Shown piece by piece: positions 51,067 through 52,949 of a stretch of 52,949 nucleotides of DNA. Numbering within the stretch: the stretch's first letter is position 1; every line of letters starts with the position of its first letter. The stretch spans positions 1-52,949 of the forward strand of contig NZ_WWVR01000022.1 of NCBI RefSeq assembly GCF_009883055.1, in the 5' to 3' direction. The notes under the pieces were generated by a model. It searched no databases. It was not told where the DNA came from and saw only the letters and a program-made list of their open reading frames with translations. A program made the translations under genes and the position numbers. The stretch is from Blautia sp. BIOML-A1. GTDB taxonomy: Bacteria; Bacillota; Clostridia; Lachnospirales; Lachnospiraceae.

Positions 51067-51966
51067 TTACATCCGCCACTTCTTCCGGTATTCCCGGGGG
51101 CTGCTGCCCTCCACCTTCCGGAACATCCGACTCAAATAATTTGCATCTCCCATCCCCACAGCATTTCCAATCTCATCAACCGTCATATCTGTAAAACGAA
51201 GCAACTGCTTGGATCTGGTAATTCTCTTTGAAATCAGATAATTATTGATCGTTACACCATAAGTTTCCTTAAAAATCCTGGTCATATAAAACTTGTTGAT
51301 AAAAAAACGCTCCGACAAATCATCCAGCACAATTTTTTCCATATAATGCTCATCCAGATAACTTTTTACCTCCAGCAATTCTACCCGTTTCCTGTTCACC
51401 GTCATACTCTCCGGATGCCAGGACTGTTCCATAAGCAACGTAAGTAAAACTGACAGCTTCTCATTAATACGCATATCACGTATATAGTCAGAAGAAGCTG
51501 ACAGATCATAAAGTTCCGACAAAAGATCTGTAAACAATCTTATATCATCCGGATGAAACACCGGTCTGCCACCCCTCGCCCTGTATTTCTCATACACGGC
51601 AGGCAGACACGGAGCATAAAAATGGCACCACTGAAGAGCCCAGAGATTCTCTTTGTAATCATCATCCTCTGCACAATTATATCCCGTACTGTGGCTATAT
51701 TCCTTACGACAGTCAATAAACACACCGTCACCAGCTGTCAGCTGATACGTTTTTCCCTCATACTTCAGTTCCCCACTTCCACTCAGCACAACAAAACATA
51801 AAAACGAAACCAGATTCTCTCTTCTGGAAGTATGCGAACGAAGAGCTTTCAGCGAACCAACCTCCTGCAGATGAAGCAACGATGTCCGGGCAAAAGTTGA
51901 CGGAGTGTAAATAATTCTGGAAGAACTCACAGAAGAAGATTGCGGGTTGAATAGCTCTTGTTCCAT
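51067..51966 (-). CDS. AraC-family transcriptional regulator
   Basis: A 299-residue regulator. The N-terminal half is a cupin-like sensor domain (VLSGSGELKYEGKTYQLTAGDGVFID). The C-terminal part has two helix-turn-helix motifs: LDDLSERFFINKFYMTRIFKETYG and TVDEIGNAVGMGDANYLSRMFRKVEGSSPREYRKKW. Its start overlaps the region just after the nucleotidyltransferase stop, so they are probably one transcript. The sugar or other ligand cannot be deduced. Confidence 0.9.
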   Translation of the reverse strand: MEQELFNPQSSSVSSSRIIYTPSTFARTSLLHLQEVGSLKALRSHTSRRENLVSFLCFVVLSGSGELKYEGKTYQLTAGDGVFIDCRKEYSHSTGYNCAEDDDYKENLWALQWCHFYAPCLPAVYEKYRARGGRPVFHPDDIRLFTDLLSELYDLSASSDYIRDMRINEKLSVLLTLLMEQSWHPESMTVNRKRVELLEVKSYLDEHYMEKIVLDDLSERFFINKFYMTRIFKETYGVTINNYLISKRITRSKQLLRFTDMTVDEIGNAVGMGDANYLSRMFRKVEGSSPREYRKKWRM

Positions 51967-51969
51967 ATA

Positions 51970-52791
51970 TTATAAGTCTGAGAACAAATCAGCCTTGTAC
52001 ACGCCATTCTCCAGCATCTTCTTAAAACTGTCCCTTACTGCTTCAACATCCTCATGGTAGGTCATACCATACCAGGTGTCATTGGTCTTCAGAACTTTCA
52101 CAGACATCTTTCCTTTATTAAGTAACTCACCGATGAAAATCGGGATCAGATATTCCGCTTTCAAAGGATTTTCCGGTACCTCTTTCTCAAAGAATTCGTT
52201 GAAACCTTCTTCCAGCACATCCAGGAATTCCGGAGTCAATCCCCACATATTCATAGAAACCAGAGAATCGACATTCACATCCACACCGTCCGTTTCTGCG
52301 CCATGTTCAGTTTTTACAATATTCCTGGTCTCCACAACCTCTGTCAGGTTATTCTCCTCATCCATCTTGCAGATACCGCGGGTCACACCACCATTATCGG
52401 ACAGAGTGTTCTTCAGTACAAAACCTGCCATGCAGGACTTGCCACCATTCACCAGATACTCATGGACAGCCTTGAAGCCTTCCTTACCATAGTAATCATC
52501 TGCATTGATCACAATAAACGGCGTATTGATAACCTTCTTTGCTGCAAGCACAGCCTGACCGGTTCCCCACGGCTTTGTACGTCCTTCCGGCAGAGTGCCC
52601 GGAATATCGTTGATATCCTGGAAGGCATAGTCTACAGTTACATCATGAGCAGAGCAAATGGCGGTAATACGATCACCGATCACCTCTTTGAATTCCTTCT
52701 CGATATCCTTACGGATAATAAATACCACATGGTTAAAACCTGCCTCAATTGCATCATGAATTGAGTAATCCATGATGATGTGATTCGAAGC
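51970..52791 (-). pseudogene. Sugar-phosphate nucleotidyltransferase lacking its N-terminal nucleotide-binding loop
   Basis: The body matches NTP-transferase proteins: IIMDYSIHDAIEAGFNHVVFIIRKDIE, WGTGQAVLAAK, FIVINADDYYGKEGF, and MNMWGLTPEFLD. Homologues begin with an AAGxGSRxGG..KQ nucleotide-binding loop about 25-30 residues earlier. Here that part is replaced by the TnpB-derived sequence at 52792-52949, so the enzyme is probably inactive, though an open frame from 52851 exists. The gene looks otherwise intact and ends three bases before the araC-type gene. Confidence 0.72.
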
Positions 52792-52949
52792 ATCCACCTC
52801 TTTCAGCCAGGGATATTCTTTCCTATAGCTGGCTGGTGTATTCCTTAACATCTTCTTTTCTTTTTTATAATGTCTATCTTATCTGCAAGCATACAGTTAT
52901 AGATAAATCGACTGCAGCCGATTGTTTTTTCTATCTGCACACGTTGTTC
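52792..52949 (-). pseudogene. TnpB (IS200/IS605 OrfB) N-terminal remnant
   Basis: Reading the minus strand from the right edge, the frame EQRVQIEKTIGCSRFIYNCMLADKI matches the N-terminal helix of TnpB, ends at TAA after KKKRRC, and continues in another frame as MLRNTPASYRKEYPWLKEVDA, the next part of TnpB. A single lost base explains the break. Then, without a stop, it passes into the nucleotidyltransferase at about 52791. TnpB proteins are RNA-guided nucleases; this one is clearly truncated and not functional. More of it lies outside the window. Confidence 0.72.

Overview
The window looks like a chromosomal segment of a Gram-positive, anaerobic, gut-type Clostridia member of the Lachnospiraceae, most likely close to Blautia. 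This rests on gene content rather than any marker gene: a FabK-type fatty-acid operon, reverse-order rubrerythrins with a PerR-like regulator, GlgC/GlgD, a T-box in front of metG, LicD/ABC polysaccharide genes and a TnpB relic. Base composition is moderate with AT-rich intergenic regions. No rRNA, tRNA or CRISPR array was found.

Layout. 1-3.8 kb: the right end of an IS256-family element that cut into a peptidoglycan-binding gene, two related lipoprotein genes, a YczE-like membrane protein and the tail of a broken trpB2. 3.8-13.8 kb: trxB, a DUF885 peptidase, a FabT-like MarR regulator, a CapA-family protein with an acidic repeat tail, tatD-MOSC-mogA-moaC, and metG with a T-box leader. 13.8-17.7 kb: a structured non-coding stretch, then a large two-component system. 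18-19.7 kb: two nearly identical rubrerythrin genes flanking a perR-like gene. 19.7-25 kb: two secreted transglutaminase-like proteins, a D-Ala-D-Ala carboxypeptidase, and rpmG-secE-nusG-rplK-rplA. 25-30 kb: a polysaccharide ABC exporter facing a lipid-linked sugar transferase, LicD and glycosyltransferase operon. 30-32.4 kb: glgC-glgD. 32.5-38.7 kb: a two-component system with a secreted beta-helix-like protein, then ftsH and an HdeD-like gene. 39.4-48.7 kb: a complete type II fatty-acid operon, fabH-acpP-fabK-fabD-fabG-fabF-accB-fabZ-accC-accDA. 48.8-52.9 kb: an orphan gene, mobile-element debris, a frameshifted Rpn-type nuclease, an AraC regulator, and a nucleotidyltransferase fused to a TnpB fragment.

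How parts connect. The FabT-like MarR gene at 7.0 kb and the fab operon at 48.7 kb each carry a TTTG-N5-CAAA operator over a sigma-A promoter, so the regulator probably controls the distant operon and itself. PerR probably controls the flanking peroxide-reducing rubrerythrins. The beta-helix gene carries two direct repeats at 11-bp spacing, suited to the OmpR-type regulator encoded just downstream.

The most unusual content is non-coding. There is a dispersed MITE-like repeat with TAACTRTTCA ends. There are also four long nested inverted repeats (13.9, 14.2, 38.9 and 39.3 kb), some sharing loop or core motifs while having unrelated arms. Two coding oddities stand out: an in-frame A_AAA_AAG slippery site exactly where the Rpn gene changes frame, and the TnpB-nucleotidyltransferase chimera at the right edge.
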